From Ornithinibacillus sp. 4-3 (GTDB lineage: Bacteria > Bacillota > Bacilli > Bacillales > Amphibacillaceae): a DNA stretch of 64,000 nucleotides. The position numbers were made by a program, and so were the translations under genes. The stretch spans positions 2,700,001-2,764,000 of the forward strand of contig NZ_CP162599.1 in NCBI RefSeq assembly GCF_040958695.1, read 5' to 3'. Positions within the stretch are counted from its first letter, which is position 1. The number at the start of each line of letters is the position of its first letter. Below the pieces are notes generated by a model. It worked only from the letters and a program-made list of their open reading frames with translations. It was not told the origin of the DNA and made no database searches. This document shows positions 1 to 8,220 of this stretch, piece by piece.

Positions 1-863
1 TAAGCAACAAATGCCATCATCGTTCCCATTGTGAGGTCTCCATTAATCACCTGATAAGATGCAAAAGCAATTACTAATAATGGTGCTAAATCTGTAATCG
101 TATTTGTTACTGCAAAAGTTTTTGCATTCCATGCGGTATGTGTAATAGCTTTATTTAAAAATGTTTTATTACGTTCATCAAATTGGTCTTGTTCATGCTC
201 TTCTAAAGCAAAACTACGAGTCACTGGAATCCCTTGTACACGTTCATGTAAATGTCCTTGTACTTCAGCCAGTGCTTGAGAACGTTCACGCGTTAAATGT
301 CGTAATCTGCCGTAGAAGTATTTAATCGAAAATCCGTAAAAAGGAAACAAAATAATTGCAACAATAGTCAACCACACATCCATCGTTAGCATAATCGTTA
401 TAGCGATAGCAATCGTTACAACATCTAGCCAAACATTCATTAATCCTGTGATAACAAAGGTTTTCGTCTGCTCCACATCATGTATTACCCGGGAAATAAT
501 TTCTCCTGTTTTTGTATTCGAATAGAAACGCAAACTCATTTTTTGAATATGATCGAATAATTTATCTCGGATATCATATAATATTTTACTACCAACCCAT
601 TGCGCCAAATATTGTCGAAGATATTCGACTGGTGGACGTAAAAAGAGAAATATGACAAGGGAAGTTCCCATGAGCCAGAATAGTTTGCTTGTTTTTTCCC
701 CTGCAGTTAACCCTTCTGCATCAATGATATTATCAATCACAAATTTTAAGATGAGTGGTATTAGTAATGGAATAGCAAATTTTACTACACCTATTACGAT
801 TGTCCAAAGTATTTTCCATTTGTATGGTTTTACAAATGTCATATATTGTTTAATTGTATTCAT
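1..863 (-). CDS. ygaD: ABC transporter permease/ATPase, YgaD-like (N-terminal part)
   Basis: This is the first ~287 codons of a fused ABC exporter half-transporter; the rest, including the nucleotide-binding domain, lies beyond the left edge. The protein begins MNTIKQYMTFVKPYKWKILW and shows the type-1 exporter membrane domain: several hydrophobic helices and the coupling-region pattern KMSLRFYSNTKTGEIISRV (about residues 100-120). Such proteins act as dimers exporting lipids or drugs; the substrate is unknown. The YgaD assignment rests on the adjacent ygaC and sspE, the same order as in B. subtilis. The start is the ATG complementary to 861-863, preceded by AAGGAAGAT. Confidence 0.85.
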   Translation of the reverse strand, partial: MNTIKQYMTFVKPYKWKILWTIVIGVVKFAIPLLIPLILKFVIDNIIDAEGLTAGEKTSKLFWLMGTSLVIFLFLRPPVEYLRQYLAQWVGSKILYDIRDKLFDHIQKMSLRFYSNTKTGEIISRVIHDVEQTKTFVITGLMNVWLDVVTIAIAITIMLTMDVWLTIVAIILFPFYGFSIKYFYGRLRHLTRERSQALAEVQGHLHERVQGIPVTRSFALEEHEQDQFDERNKTFLNKAITHTAWNAKTFAVTNTITDLAPLLVIAFASYQVINGDLTMGTMMAFVA

Positions 864-901
864 ACTTATAATCTTCCTTTATCTGCAGAACGAAAAGCAC
901 A

Positions 902-1026
902 GAGCACCCGCTTAAAAACGTAGAGATTGGAGTGGCGCAACCGAGATAAAGGAAACACGGTGAGGTCACGAACCGATGTTAGCTTATTGTAGGGTGTAAC
1001 GCGAAATCTCTTATTTTTTGGCGCTC
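902..1026. repeat. candidate MITE-like or structured intergenic element
   Basis: A GC-richer block of about 125 bp lies between two AT-rich flanks and carries imperfect terminal inverted repeats: the left end reads GAGCACCcgctt-AAAAA-cgt-AGAGATT and the reverse complement of the right end reads GAGCGCCa-AAAAA-taAGAGATT. No ORF with a ribosome binding site is present. It resembles the short non-coding repeat families of Bacillaceae intergenic regions, but no second copy was found in this window, so the repeat status is inference. Confidence 0.4.
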
Positions 1027-1103
1027 AGAGCTAGACAACGCTATCTCTGCCTAAGAATTAATTTGTGCAAAACCTTTATACTTTCTTACTGTATTAAAAA
1101 ATT

Positions 1104-1133
1104 GAAAAGCCTTGCTACATACGTAACAAGGTT
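1104..1133 (-). terminator. intrinsic terminator of ygaC
   Basis: On the minus strand AACCTTGTTAC and GTAGCAAGG form a hairpin with one mismatch, followed by a T-rich run. It lies 20 bp past the ygaC stop codon. Confidence 0.7.
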
Positions 1134-1154
1134 CTATTTGATTCTTGTTCTTAC

Positions 1155-1682
1155 TTAACGATAAGTTAAATATCGCTCATACCAGCTATCGATAAAGTCC
1201 GGAGAAAATGGCCCTTTTCGCTGGCGGATCCAATTATGTAATTGGATTAATTGATTCTCCAGAATGCCATGGAGTTCTTTTGGATATTGCATTTTCACTC
1301 TGTTTACTTCATATTCTTCTTCATCTAATAAATCATACGTCATATCTGGAAAAACTTTAACATCTAAATCATAATCAATATACTTTAATGCTTCACGATC
1401 ATATACGAACGGAGAACTAATATTACAATAATAATGTATTCCATCCTCTTTCATCATGCCAATAATATTAAACCAATGATCTGTATGAAAATAAAAAATT
1501 GCTGGCTCCCTTGTCATCCAAATACGACCATCAGCTTCTATTACTCTCGTCCGATCATTTGCACCAATTATTACCGATTGTGTTGCTTGTAAAACAAAAT
1601 TCGTTTCCCAGATACGATGTATTTTTCCATTATGCTTGTAGCTTTGAATCTGCATTTTAGATGCTACTTTCGGAGATAACAT
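1155..1682 (-). CDS. ygaC: DUF402 nucleoside di-/triphosphatase family protein YgaC
   Basis: A 175-residue protein matching the DUF402 family along its length (B. subtilis YgaC has 176). Characterised family members are metal-dependent nucleoside tri- and diphosphate hydrolases; cytosolic. Family landmarks are visible: [11 protein letters not shown] near the start, [17 protein letters not shown], the acidic patch [13 protein letters not shown] and the C-terminal [26 protein letters not shown] lies a few bases before the ATG. It stands between ygaD and sspE as in B. subtilis, although ygaB is absent. The cellular substrate is not known. Confidence 0.9.
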   Translation of the reverse strand: MLSPKVASKMQIQSYKHNGKIHRIWETNFVLQATQSVIIGANDRTRVIEADGRIWMTREPAIFYFHTDHWFNIIGMMKEDGIHYYCNISSPFVYDREALKYIDYDLDVKVFPDMTYDLLDEEEYEVNRVKMQYPKELHGILENQLIQLHNWIRQRKGPFSPDFIDSWYERYLTYR

Positions 1683-1861
1683 CGTATCTTCCTCTCCTTA
1701 ACTCTCATCTTTTGTTCTTTTAGTATAAGCCATGTTACTTATAAATAGAAAGCATTTTGACTATAAGACGAATATACTTATTCTATTTTCCCTAAGCTTT
1801 CAGACAAAAGATGATAATAATTCCAAAAATACGACTAACACTTATTGCCTGGAAATAATTC

Positions 1862-1893
1862 AACCACCTGATATCCATAAGAATCAGGTGGTT
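1862..1893 (-). terminator. hairpin downstream of sspE
   Basis: AACCACCTGAT and ATCAGGTGGTT form a perfect 11-bp stem with a 10-nt loop, 76 bp past the sspE stop. The minus-strand side lacks a strong T-run, so it could also be a transcript-stabilising hairpin. Confidence 0.55.
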
Positions 1894-1968
1894 GGTAATT
1901 TGTTTTATGATAACTTGATGTATGTGGCTTTTTAAAGCCAAACTGTAGCTTTTGCTTTTTGCTCTGTC

Positions 1969-2247
1969 TTATTGCTGGTTTTTCTTTTGTGCTGATTGCT
2001 GGTTTCTCTGTTTCACTTCTTGAACATCAGTATCAGAAGCGAATTCTGTACCATACTGATTTTGTTGTTGCTGTTGTTGTTGATTTTGTTGCTGTTTCTT
2101 TTGCTCTGATTGCTGATTGTTCTTTTTCACTTCTTGAACATCAGTTTCAGATGCAAACTCTGTACCAAACTGATTTTGTTGCTGCTGTTGTTGCTTTTTC
2201 ATTTTCTTACCATTTGCACCAGATTGTTGTTTTTGGTTATTAGGCAA
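1969..2247 (-). CDS. sspE: gamma-type small acid-soluble spore protein
   Basis: A 92-residue, very Gln/Lys/Asn-rich protein with no hydrophobic core. It has two copies of the family repeat (NQFGTEFASETDVQEVK and NQYGTEFASDTDVQEVK), each carrying the GPR protease site EFAS(E/D)TD. Gamma SASP is a forespore amino-acid reserve degraded at germination; it does not coat DNA. The start is TTG: GGAGGTG sits 6 nt upstream and the protein then begins MPNNQKQQ as in other SspE proteins; the longer open frame upstream lacks family similarity. Forespore sigma-G control is expected; a poor TGACTA/CATAACA-like pair lies upstream. Long CAA runs encode the Gln tracts. Confidence 0.93.
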   Translation of the reverse strand: MPNNQKQQSGANGKKMKKQQQQQQNQFGTEFASETDVQEVKKNNQQSEQKKQQQNQQQQQQQNQYGTEFASDTDVQEVKQRNQQSAQKKNQQ

Positions 2248-2332
2248 ATTTATCACCTCCACAACTATAACTTCTCCAATTCTACAAATGTTATGCAAAA
2301 TTTTTGGATGATTATAGTCAGGAAACATGTGA

Positions 2333-3412
2333 TTAATCTTCCATTTTTTTCATAATATTAATATGTGAGGTTGGGAAAGGATATGTATCAAGCTCTTCTT
2401 TTAAAACAAATTGAAAAGCATGGTCTTCCTCATCTTCTATAACTTGTGCATGATATATTTCAATTTCCCAAATAATATGTGAAAAGACATGTCTTAATTC
2501 TCCACATTTTTTTCCTAATTGAATGGTGAGACCATACTCTGCTTGTACCCAATTTTCGATATGATCAAATCCAATTTCAGCAATTGGTATCATTGGAAAT
2601 TGCCATAAATTAGCAAGCAGACCTTCACTTGGACGTTGCTGAATCGCATAAGATCCATTCGCTTTCTCAAGCAGCAATACGACATATGGAATTACTCTTT
2701 GTTTCTTCGCCTTGCTTTTAATTGGTAATTCTGATTCAATCCCTTCTTGAAATGCACGGCAATATTGTTGGACAGGGCATAATAAACAAGATGGTGATTT
2801 AGGTGTACATACTAAGGCACCTAATTCCATAACTGCTTGATTGAATGAAGAAGGATCTTGAACCGCAATTGTTTCACGAACGACTGATTCAAACAGCTTT
2901 CTTACTTTTTGATCAGCAATATTCTCTTCTATTTTTAATAAGCGAGAATATACACGCATTACATTTCCATCTACTGCTGGTTCAGGCTGATTAAAGGCAA
3001 TTGATAAAATGGCTCCTTTTGTATATGGGCCAATTCCTTTTAAAGCACCTAATTCTTTTGGATTGGAAGGCATGACTCCATCATATTGCTCAACAATTTG
3101 CTTTGCAGCATGATGCAAATTTCTTGCTCGGGAATAATAACCTAATCCCTCCCAAGCTTTCAGCACAGCTTGTTCATCAGCCTTTGCTAAATCGAAGACT
3201 GTAGGAAATAATTGCTTAAAACGATTAAAATAGGGAATAACAGTATCAACCTTCGTTTGTTGGAGCATAATTTCAGAGATCCAAATGGAGTATGGATCTT
3301 TATTCTCTCTCCAAGGTAGTTTACGCTGATGATGTTCATACCATGCTAATAAATCATTTTGAAAGCTTATAATGTCAAATTTATGTAAATAATTCATACT
3401 CAATTCTTTCAC
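2333..3412 (-). CDS. mutY: A/G-specific adenine glycosylase MutY
   Basis: A 359-residue DNA repair enzyme that removes adenine opposite 8-oxoguanine. The HhH-GPD domain shows Glu47 in WISEIMLQQT, the helix-hairpin-helix LGALKGIGPYTKGAI (121-135) and catalytic Asp148 in AVDGNVMRV. The 4Fe-4S ligands are Cys202, 209, 212 and 218 (C-x6-C-x2-C-x5-C). The C-terminal MutT-like domain contains the FSH motif (310-312), which reads 8-oxoG in Geobacillus MutY. It is divergent from yfhP and upstream of sspE; B. subtilis has fabL and yfhS between mutY and sspE, both missing here. ATG starts at residues 1 and 6 are both possible. Confidence 0.96.
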   Translation of the reverse strand: MKELSMNYLHKFDIISFQNDLLAWYEHHQRKLPWRENKDPYSIWISEIMLQQTKVDTVIPYFNRFKQLFPTVFDLAKADEQAVLKAWEGLGYYSRARNLHHAAKQIVEQYDGVMPSNPKELGALKGIGPYTKGAILSIAFNQPEPAVDGNVMRVYSRLLKIEENIADQKVRKLFESVVRETIAVQDPSSFNQAVMELGALVCTPKSPSCLLCPVQQYCRAFQEGIESELPIKSKAKKQRVIPYVVLLLEKANGSYAIQQRPSEGLLANLWQFPMIPIAEIGFDHIENWVQAEYGLTIQLGKKCGELRHVFSHIIWEIEIYHAQVIEDEEDHAFQFVLKEELDTYPFPTSHINIMKKMED

Positions 3413-3492
3413 ACCTTATGATATAATAATATTATGTATCCATTTGTGATACGATGAAGCGTATATAACACATACAAGGAGGCAACTACTGA

Positions 3493-4482
3493 ATGGATAC
3501 AGGTACCCATATTGCTATGGGTGTTGCACTGGGCGGTATAGCAACATTAGACCCAGTTGTTGCTAATGACCCTGTCTTATTTCAAGCTGTGCTTGTCGGC
3601 ACTGTTGTCGGCTCACATGCTCCTGACTTTGACACGGTTTTAAAGCTTAAAAACAACGCAACATACATTCGACACCACCGCGGCTTGACTCATTCTGTAC
3701 CAGCAATTATTATATGGGGTATTTTAATTGCTAGTATCATTTACATGTTTGTACCAAGCGTTAACTTTTTCCATTTATGGGCTTGGACGTTTTTAGCCGT
3801 CGTCATTCATGTAATTGTTGACATCTTTAACGCATACGGGACACAGGCAATTCGGCCATTTTCCAATAAGTGGATAGCACATGGGTTTATAAACACTTTT
3901 GATCCGTACATTTTCGGACTTCACATTGTCGGTATATGTATTTGGTTAATTGGTGCACACCCTGGCTACACATGGTTGATTATTTATAGCATCATTTTAA
4001 TATACTATTTTAAACGATATTTAGATAAAAGAGAAATTGTTGAAAGTCTTAAGAGCTATTTCCCAGATGTAGAAAAGGTGGCTACTTCACCAACTATGAA
4101 ACAGAATTATTGGCGTATAGCAGTTACGACAACAAATCATTTCTATGTTGGCACAGTAGAGGATGGACATATTCAAATCCATGATGAATTTGAAAAGGTG
4201 GATTTACCAGACTCACCTATGATGAACATTGCTTTAACGGATGAAAATATCTCCGCATTCCTATCCTTTTCACCAGTGTATCGTTGGGAAATTACAGAAC
4301 GACATGAATATGTAGAAGTCCGTTTTATTGATTTACGTTACCGATCGAAAGGACATTACCCTTTTGTTGCTGTTGTTCAAATTAACCCGGAAAACCATCA
4401 AATTATTAGCTCTTATACAGGCTGGATTTTCTCTGAGAAAAAATTACAGCATAAATTACAGTACGATAATCATCCAATTTAA
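3493..4482 (+). CDS. yfhP: membrane-bound YdjM/DUF457-type putative hydrolase YfhP
   Basis: A 329-residue protein with an N-terminal membrane region (residues 1-180, four or five hydrophobic helices) and a soluble C-terminal half. The DUF457 metal-site motifs are present: MDTGTHIAMG, GSHAPDFDTV and HHRGLTHS. B. subtilis YfhP (327 aa) is reported to repress its own gene, mutY and sspE; the same genes lie together here, so that link may be conserved (inference). Start at ATG after CAAGGAGGCAACTACTGA. Catalytic activity is unproven in the family. Confidence 0.88.
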   Translation: MDTGTHIAMGVALGGIATLDPVVANDPVLFQAVLVGTVVGSHAPDFDTVLKLKNNATYIRHHRGLTHSVPAIIIWGILIASIIYMFVPSVNFFHLWAWTFLAVVIHVIVDIFNAYGTQAIRPFSNKWIAHGFINTFDPYIFGLHIVGICIWLIGAHPGYTWLIIYSIILIYYFKRYLDKREIVESLKSYFPDVEKVATSPTMKQNYWRIAVTTTNHFYVGTVEDGHIQIHDEFEKVDLPDSPMMNIALTDENISAFLSFSPVYRWEITERHEYVEVRFIDLRYRSKGHYPFVAVVQINPENHQIISSYTGWIFSEKKLQHKLQYDNHPI

Positions 4483-4483
4483 G

Positions 4484-4528
4484 AAAGGTATTGTTGGGAG
4501 AATTCATATCCCCAGCAATACCTTTTTT
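4484..4528. terminator. bidirectional terminator between yfhP and yfhH
   Basis: AAAGGTATTGTTGGG pairs with CCCAGCAATACCTTT (one G-T pair), with T-runs outside the stem on both strands. It serves the convergent yfhP and yfhH genes. Confidence 0.85.
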
Positions 4529-4536
4529 ATTTATAA

Positions 4537-4875
4537 TTATTTTGTTTCAATTTTATCTCCTAGCAAAGAAATTGGTAATGCCTCTTCATCAATATATTGT
4601 TCTCCAAGCAAATTAACACGATGGCCCCATGCCATAATTCCATTAATATAATTAATTTTAAACGTATGTCCTGGATCTCCTTGTATTTGATGTGTATCAC
4701 CTGCAGAAAAATCTGCCGGATTCAACATATAAGAACGGACGAAATGCATTTTTCGCTCCTGAATTGCAACTTCACTAATATTTCCTTGCTGCTCTGCTTT
4801 CAAAGCTAATTCCTTTAACTTACCTAATTCTTCACGCAGTTGTTCCATTGTATAATCACTATATAGAAATTTCAT
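4537..4875 (-). CDS. yfhH: DUF1811 family protein YfhH
   Basis: A small soluble protein of 112 residues. An N-terminal helical hairpin (YTMEQLREELGKLKELALKAEQQG and ERKMHFVRSYMLNP) is followed by a beta-rich end with INYINGIMAWGHRVNL and EEALPISLL, all features of B. subtilis YfhH. The biochemical role is unknown. It follows recX with a 35-bp gap and is probably cotranscribed with it; the same pairing in B. subtilis supports the name. Confidence 0.85.
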   Translation of the reverse strand: MKFLYSDYTMEQLREELGKLKELALKAEQQGNISEVAIQERKMHFVRSYMLNPADFSAGDTHQIQGDPGHTFKINYINGIMAWGHRVNLLGEQYIDEEALPISLLGDKIETK

Positions 4876-4910
4876 TTTTGTCCTCCTGCTGTTCCTTGAA
4901 TAAATTAACT

Positions 4911-5735
4911 TTACTCTGCCTTTAGCTCCTCGTCAATAAATTGCTGAATGATGTCTGTTTGAAAGCCTTGACGATATAAGCCTTCTTTTATTTTCATTTC
5001 TAACTCATAACCCGAAAATTTTCGTTCATGCTTGCGCATTAACTTATGCCCTTGCTCTATCATCGCATCCCATTCACTAGCTTCATTCTTATTTTCTTCC
5101 AACTGTTTAATTACCTCTGAAATAATATCTGAAGAAAATCCTGAACGAAGCAAATAAATTTGAATACTTTGGATTTGTTTGCGGAAAGATTGTTTACCTG
5201 TTTGTTTCAGACGTTTTTTTACAATTTTCCTTACTTTATCTAGTTGTTCTTCCTGTTCAAATAATTGAATTGCTTCCGTAATAATTGAATCTTTTATTCC
5301 CTTCTGTCGCAATTCATTCTTTATAAATACAGGTCCTTTGGTCGATGTATTCATTCTTGTTTGTACAAACATTTTCGCAAATGCAAAATCATCAATTAAA
5401 TTTTGTTCAGTAAGCTTGCTCATAATAGAAGCAATTTGTTCTTCCTCTACTTCATGCCTCTTTAAATAATCTAGAATCTCTTTCTCTGAACGCATACGAA
5501 AGCTCAGAAAATAAATTACCTTTAAATAAAACTTCTGTGTTTCATCTTGCTTTGTAATTTCCTCAAGAAGTGCTTCATCTAATTCCTGCCCTTTATGTAA
5601 TTGATACTGTAAGAGCACATCTTCATCTACGCTAAATGCATACGCATCAGCTTGACCTCTATCGACATAAATATTATAGCGATGCTTATTTTTCTTTTGA
5701 GTAGTGATACGGGCAATTTTCAACAAAATCTTCAC
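4911..5735 (-). CDS. recX: recombination regulator RecX
   Basis: A 274-residue protein of the RecX family, which binds RecA filaments and modulates strand exchange. It has the extra N-terminal part of Bacillus homologues, then the three-helix tandem repeats: FLSFRMRSEKEILDYLKRH, LIDDFAFAKMFVQTR and KGPVFIKNELRQKGI, repeated toward the C-terminus. Length is near B. subtilis RecX (264). It is divergent from yfhF, with both promoters in about 90 bp. The ATG is preceded by GAAGGGGTGAAG. Confidence 0.93.
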   Translation of the reverse strand: MKILLKIARITTQKKNKHRYNIYVDRGQADAYAFSVDEDVLLQYQLHKGQELDEALLEEITKQDETQKFYLKVIYFLSFRMRSEKEILDYLKRHEVEEEQIASIMSKLTEQNLIDDFAFAKMFVQTRMNTSTKGPVFIKNELRQKGIKDSIITEAIQLFEQEEQLDKVRKIVKKRLKQTGKQSFRKQIQSIQIYLLRSGFSSDIISEVIKQLEENKNEASEWDAMIEQGHKLMRKHERKFSGYELEMKIKEGLYRQGFQTDIIQQFIDEELKAE

Positions 5736-5826
5736 CCCTTCTTTTTTTTATCTTATCATACTTAGCTTTTTTATCTCAGTTGAAGTTGTTATACTTATAA
5801 TAAATCATTACGAGGAGGCATACCTT

Positions 5827-6717
5827 ATGAATTTTCTAATTACTGGTGGAACAGGATTTGTAGGAAAACAATTTATACAGACATTTACAAGCCAGGATCA
5901 TCATTTTTATGTCTTCACTCGAACTCCAGAAAAATACGAAGCAACCTCTGAAATAACTTACTTATCTTTCACTCATCCTAGTCAAGAATTACCACAAATT
6001 GACGCTGTGATTAATCTAGCAGGGGAGTCTATTTTCGGTTATTGGACAGCTAAAAAGAAGGAAAGAATTCTCTCTAGCCGCTTAGAAACAACAAAAAAGT
6101 TACTCACCTATGTTAAACAATTACCTAAAGCTCCTTCTGTTTGGATTAATGCTTCAGCAATTGGTTTTTATGGAACATCAGATGAAAAGCAATTTACAGA
6201 AAAGACAACAGAACCAGGAGATGATTTTCTAGCAGAGGTAGTTTATCAATGGGAGGAAACAGCTAGAGAAGCAGAAAAATCAGGCATTCGTACAGTGTTC
6301 TTACGTTTTGGAATTATTTTAGGGCATGAAGGCTCCTTACCAATTATGAGACTTCCTGTAAAATTACTTGCAGGTGGAAAAATTGCTACCGGAGAGCAAT
6401 GGATGAGCTGGGTACATATTCATGATACCGTCCAGCTGATTATGTTTGCTATTAACACATCAGAGATCGCTGGAGCACTCAATGTTACTGCCCCAGAGCC
6501 TGTTCAAAATAAAGATTTTATGAAGCTATTAGCAAAATCCTTAAAACGACCATATTGGTTCCCAACTCCAGGCTTTGCAATGAAAACTGTTTTAGGCGAA
6601 ATGAGTGAGCTTGTCACAAAAGGACAATTTGTTATTCCACAAAAAGCATTAGATCATCAATATACCTTTGCATTTCCACAGCTAAAGGAAGCTTTAGATG
6701 ATTTGGCGAGTAAATAG
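5827..6717 (+). CDS. yfhF: NAD(P)-dependent epimerase-like protein YfhF (TIGR01777 family)
   Basis: A 296-residue extended short-chain dehydrogenase-like protein. The Rossmann motif TGGTGFVG is at residues 6-13, INLAGESIFGYWTAKKKERI marks the TIGR01777 family, and the C-terminal DUF1731 region ends near FAFPQLKEALDDL. The substrate is unknown. The start is ATG 5827, just after GAGGAGGCATACCTT; an upstream in-frame extension runs into the recX promoter and has no similarity. Divergent from recX as in B. subtilis. Confidence 0.9.
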   Translation: MNFLITGGTGFVGKQFIQTFTSQDHHFYVFTRTPEKYEATSEITYLSFTHPSQELPQIDAVINLAGESIFGYWTAKKKERILSSRLETTKKLLTYVKQLPKAPSVWINASAIGFYGTSDEKQFTEKTTEPGDDFLAEVVYQWEETAREAEKSGIRTVFLRFGIILGHEGSLPIMRLPVKLLAGGKIATGEQWMSWVHIHDTVQLIMFAINTSEIAGALNVTAPEPVQNKDFMKLLAKSLKRPYWFPTPGFAMKTVLGEMSELVTKGQFVIPQKALDHQYTFAFPQLKEALDDLASK

Positions 6718-6814
6718 GAAAATGGAGTATTGATGTACAATTTTCTACTACACCTACCCTTGTAGAAGAAACACTGGAAAAAAGATAATAAGTATAAATA
6801 ATGAAGGTGATAAG

Positions 6815-6931
6815 ATGGCATTCATAGGAACAGCAAATGTCAGTAAAAAAGCAGGGACACAAGAAGAACCAAAAATAGAAATTGTATTTGATGATATAGA
6901 TAAGATATGGATACCACATCTTGTAAAGTAA
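6815..6931 (+). CDS. small hypothetical ORF
   Basis: A 38-residue ORF with a good ribosome binding site (GAAGGTGATAAG) and ATG start. The protein (MAFIGTANVSKKAGTQEEPK...) is not recognised; the C-terminus is mixed and there is no membrane segment. It overlaps the next ORF by 25 bp in another frame, which suggests translational coupling or a frameshifted remnant of one longer gene. Reality of the product is uncertain. Confidence 0.4.
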   Translation: MAFIGTANVSKKAGTQEEPKIEIVFDDIDKIWIPHLVK

Positions 6932-7377
6932 CTTTTTACTATAAATTCACTAGTGACAAAGATGTTATTTCAAACAGACAGAGAAAAGATGTCCCTGCTA
7001 TTCTCGATGTCACTACAAATTTTAAGATTTATATAAATTCCGATCTTTATTTTGATCAAGAGGAATTTCCTATATTAGAATTTTATAAACATCTATATAA
7101 ATGGATTAATAAGAACGGAAAAAATAATAAAATACAAGAATTTCATTATTTTTCAATAGAATATGATGATTATGATGATGGAGCACTTATTTCTTTGCTG
7201 CCTTTTGGAGGAAACAAAGCCAGACTAAAGTCAATATGGGCAGAACAAGAGCTTTATAATATTTTTGTATTAAATGATATCGTAAAAGAATTTATAGTTT
7301 TAGAACAACGTTTAAAAGTAGACATAGAGAACTATTATGGAATAAAGCTAGCAAAGTTTATAAAACATATACCTTAA
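6907..7377 (+). CDS. hypothetical protein, family not recognised
   Basis: A 156-residue soluble protein rich in Lys, Tyr, Phe and Asp (YYKFTSDKDVISNRQRKD near the start, YFSIEYDDYDDG in the middle). No catalytic motif, signal peptide or membrane helix is visible. The ATG has no clear ribosome binding site of its own, so it may rely on the overlapping 38-codon ORF. It is followed by a strong bidirectional terminator. Codon use is AT-richer than in the neighbouring yfh genes, compatible with accessory origin. Function cannot be assigned. Confidence 0.6.
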   Translation: MDTTSCKVTFYYKFTSDKDVISNRQRKDVPAILDVTTNFKIYINSDLYFDQEEFPILEFYKHLYKWINKNGKNNKIQEFHYFSIEYDDYDDGALISLLPFGGNKARLKSIWAEQELYNIFVLNDIVKEFIVLEQRLKVDIENYYGIKLAKFIKHIP

Positions 7378-7402
7378 TAAAATTCATTAAGCTATGATAT
7401 TT

Positions 7403-7447
7403 AAGAGAGTATTGACTAGTTATACAGCTTAATCAATACTCTCTTTT
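7403..7447. terminator. bidirectional terminator
   Basis: AAGAGAGTATTGA and TCAATACTCTCTT form a 13-bp perfect stem with a T-run. It separates the hypothetical gene from the convergent ABC operon. Confidence 0.85.
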
Positions 7448-7452
7448 CCATC

Positions 7453-8220
7453 CTAATCCCTCTTTTCAAAAGTAAAGAAAGAAGCCATGATCAAAATCGC
7501 AGATAAAACAACTGTAATAATAGCAGTCATTATCAAGTCTGTGGAAACTTCCTGGGTAATAAGATATTCATGAATGTACGTAGATATATTATTCGGACTC
7601 CAAGTGATAAAACGACCAAATATTTGTGTAAGTACACTCATAGATAGCACAATGATAATTGATAAAAATGCAATGATTCCAGCATTTTTAAATAAGGTAT
7701 TTAGAAAAACGACAATCGAAACTACAAACATTAACCAAAGACCATAGAAGAAAATAACATAAAGCAATGAAATAAATGAGATTTCCCCAAATAATAAATT
7801 TGTATAGTACCAGCTTCCGACCATTGCTAAGAAGAAGGATATCCATACCATTGTCATTATTGCGACGAATTTTGCTGTAATATAATGAGAATGTGCAACA
7901 GGCTTAACCAAAATTAATTCAGCAACTCCACTTTTCCTTTCCCCAGCAATAGTACCCATTGAAATTAATACAATAACTAATATCCCAATACTCCCAATTT
8001 GCCCAAGGCTCATCATTAATACTTCACGAGGTAATGGAGTAGGTATTTCCATCACCGCACCATCCGGTAATCCACCAACAGATTCAATGATTAACGGCAT
8101 GTAATAGGAGGATATTGGATCCATAATCGCTAGAACGATCAGTACAAGCGGGAACCATATCCATTTATAATTTCTCCAGCTTTCTAATAGTTCCTTTTGA
8201 AACAATGTTAACCATTGCAT
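7453..8220 (-). CDS. ABC-2 type transporter permease (YxlG-like)
   Basis: A 255-residue integral membrane protein with six predicted helices. It starts with an amphipathic entry, FQKELLESWRNYKWIWFPLV, and contains the ABC-2 signature region IAGERKSGVAELILVKPV before helix 3. It is the last gene of a five-gene leftward operon and overlaps the ATPase gene by 13 bp, indicating translational coupling. With the ATPase it would form an exporter; linked genes of the YxlEFG and YhcFGHI types suggest a role in peptide or envelope-stress tolerance, which is inference. Confidence 0.88.
   Translation of the reverse strand: MQWLTLFQKELLESWRNYKWIWFPLVLIVLAIMDPISSYYMPLIIESVGGLPDGAVMEIPTPLPREVLMMSLGQIGSIGILVIVLISMGTIAGERKSGVAELILVKPVAHSHYITAKFVAIMTMVWISFFLAMVGSWYYTNLLFGEISFISLLYVIFFYGLWLMFVVSIVVFLNTLFKNAGIIAFLSIIIVLSMSVLTQIFGRFITWSPNNISTYIHEYLITQEVSTDLIMTAIITVVLSAILIMASFFTFEKRD

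Noticed and set aside
652..915. Plus-strand ORF over the first gene
   Set aside because: It lies antisense to the ABC transporter coding frame, has no ribosome binding site and no family match.
1732..1935. Plus-strand ORF upstream of ygaC
   Set aside because: No ribosome binding site, low-complexity AT-rich sequence, and it covers the hairpin after sspE.
1990..2200. Trinucleotide repeat (TTG/CTG runs)
   Set aside because: It is the Gln codon tract of the gamma-type SASP read from the other strand, not a microsatellite with a separate role.
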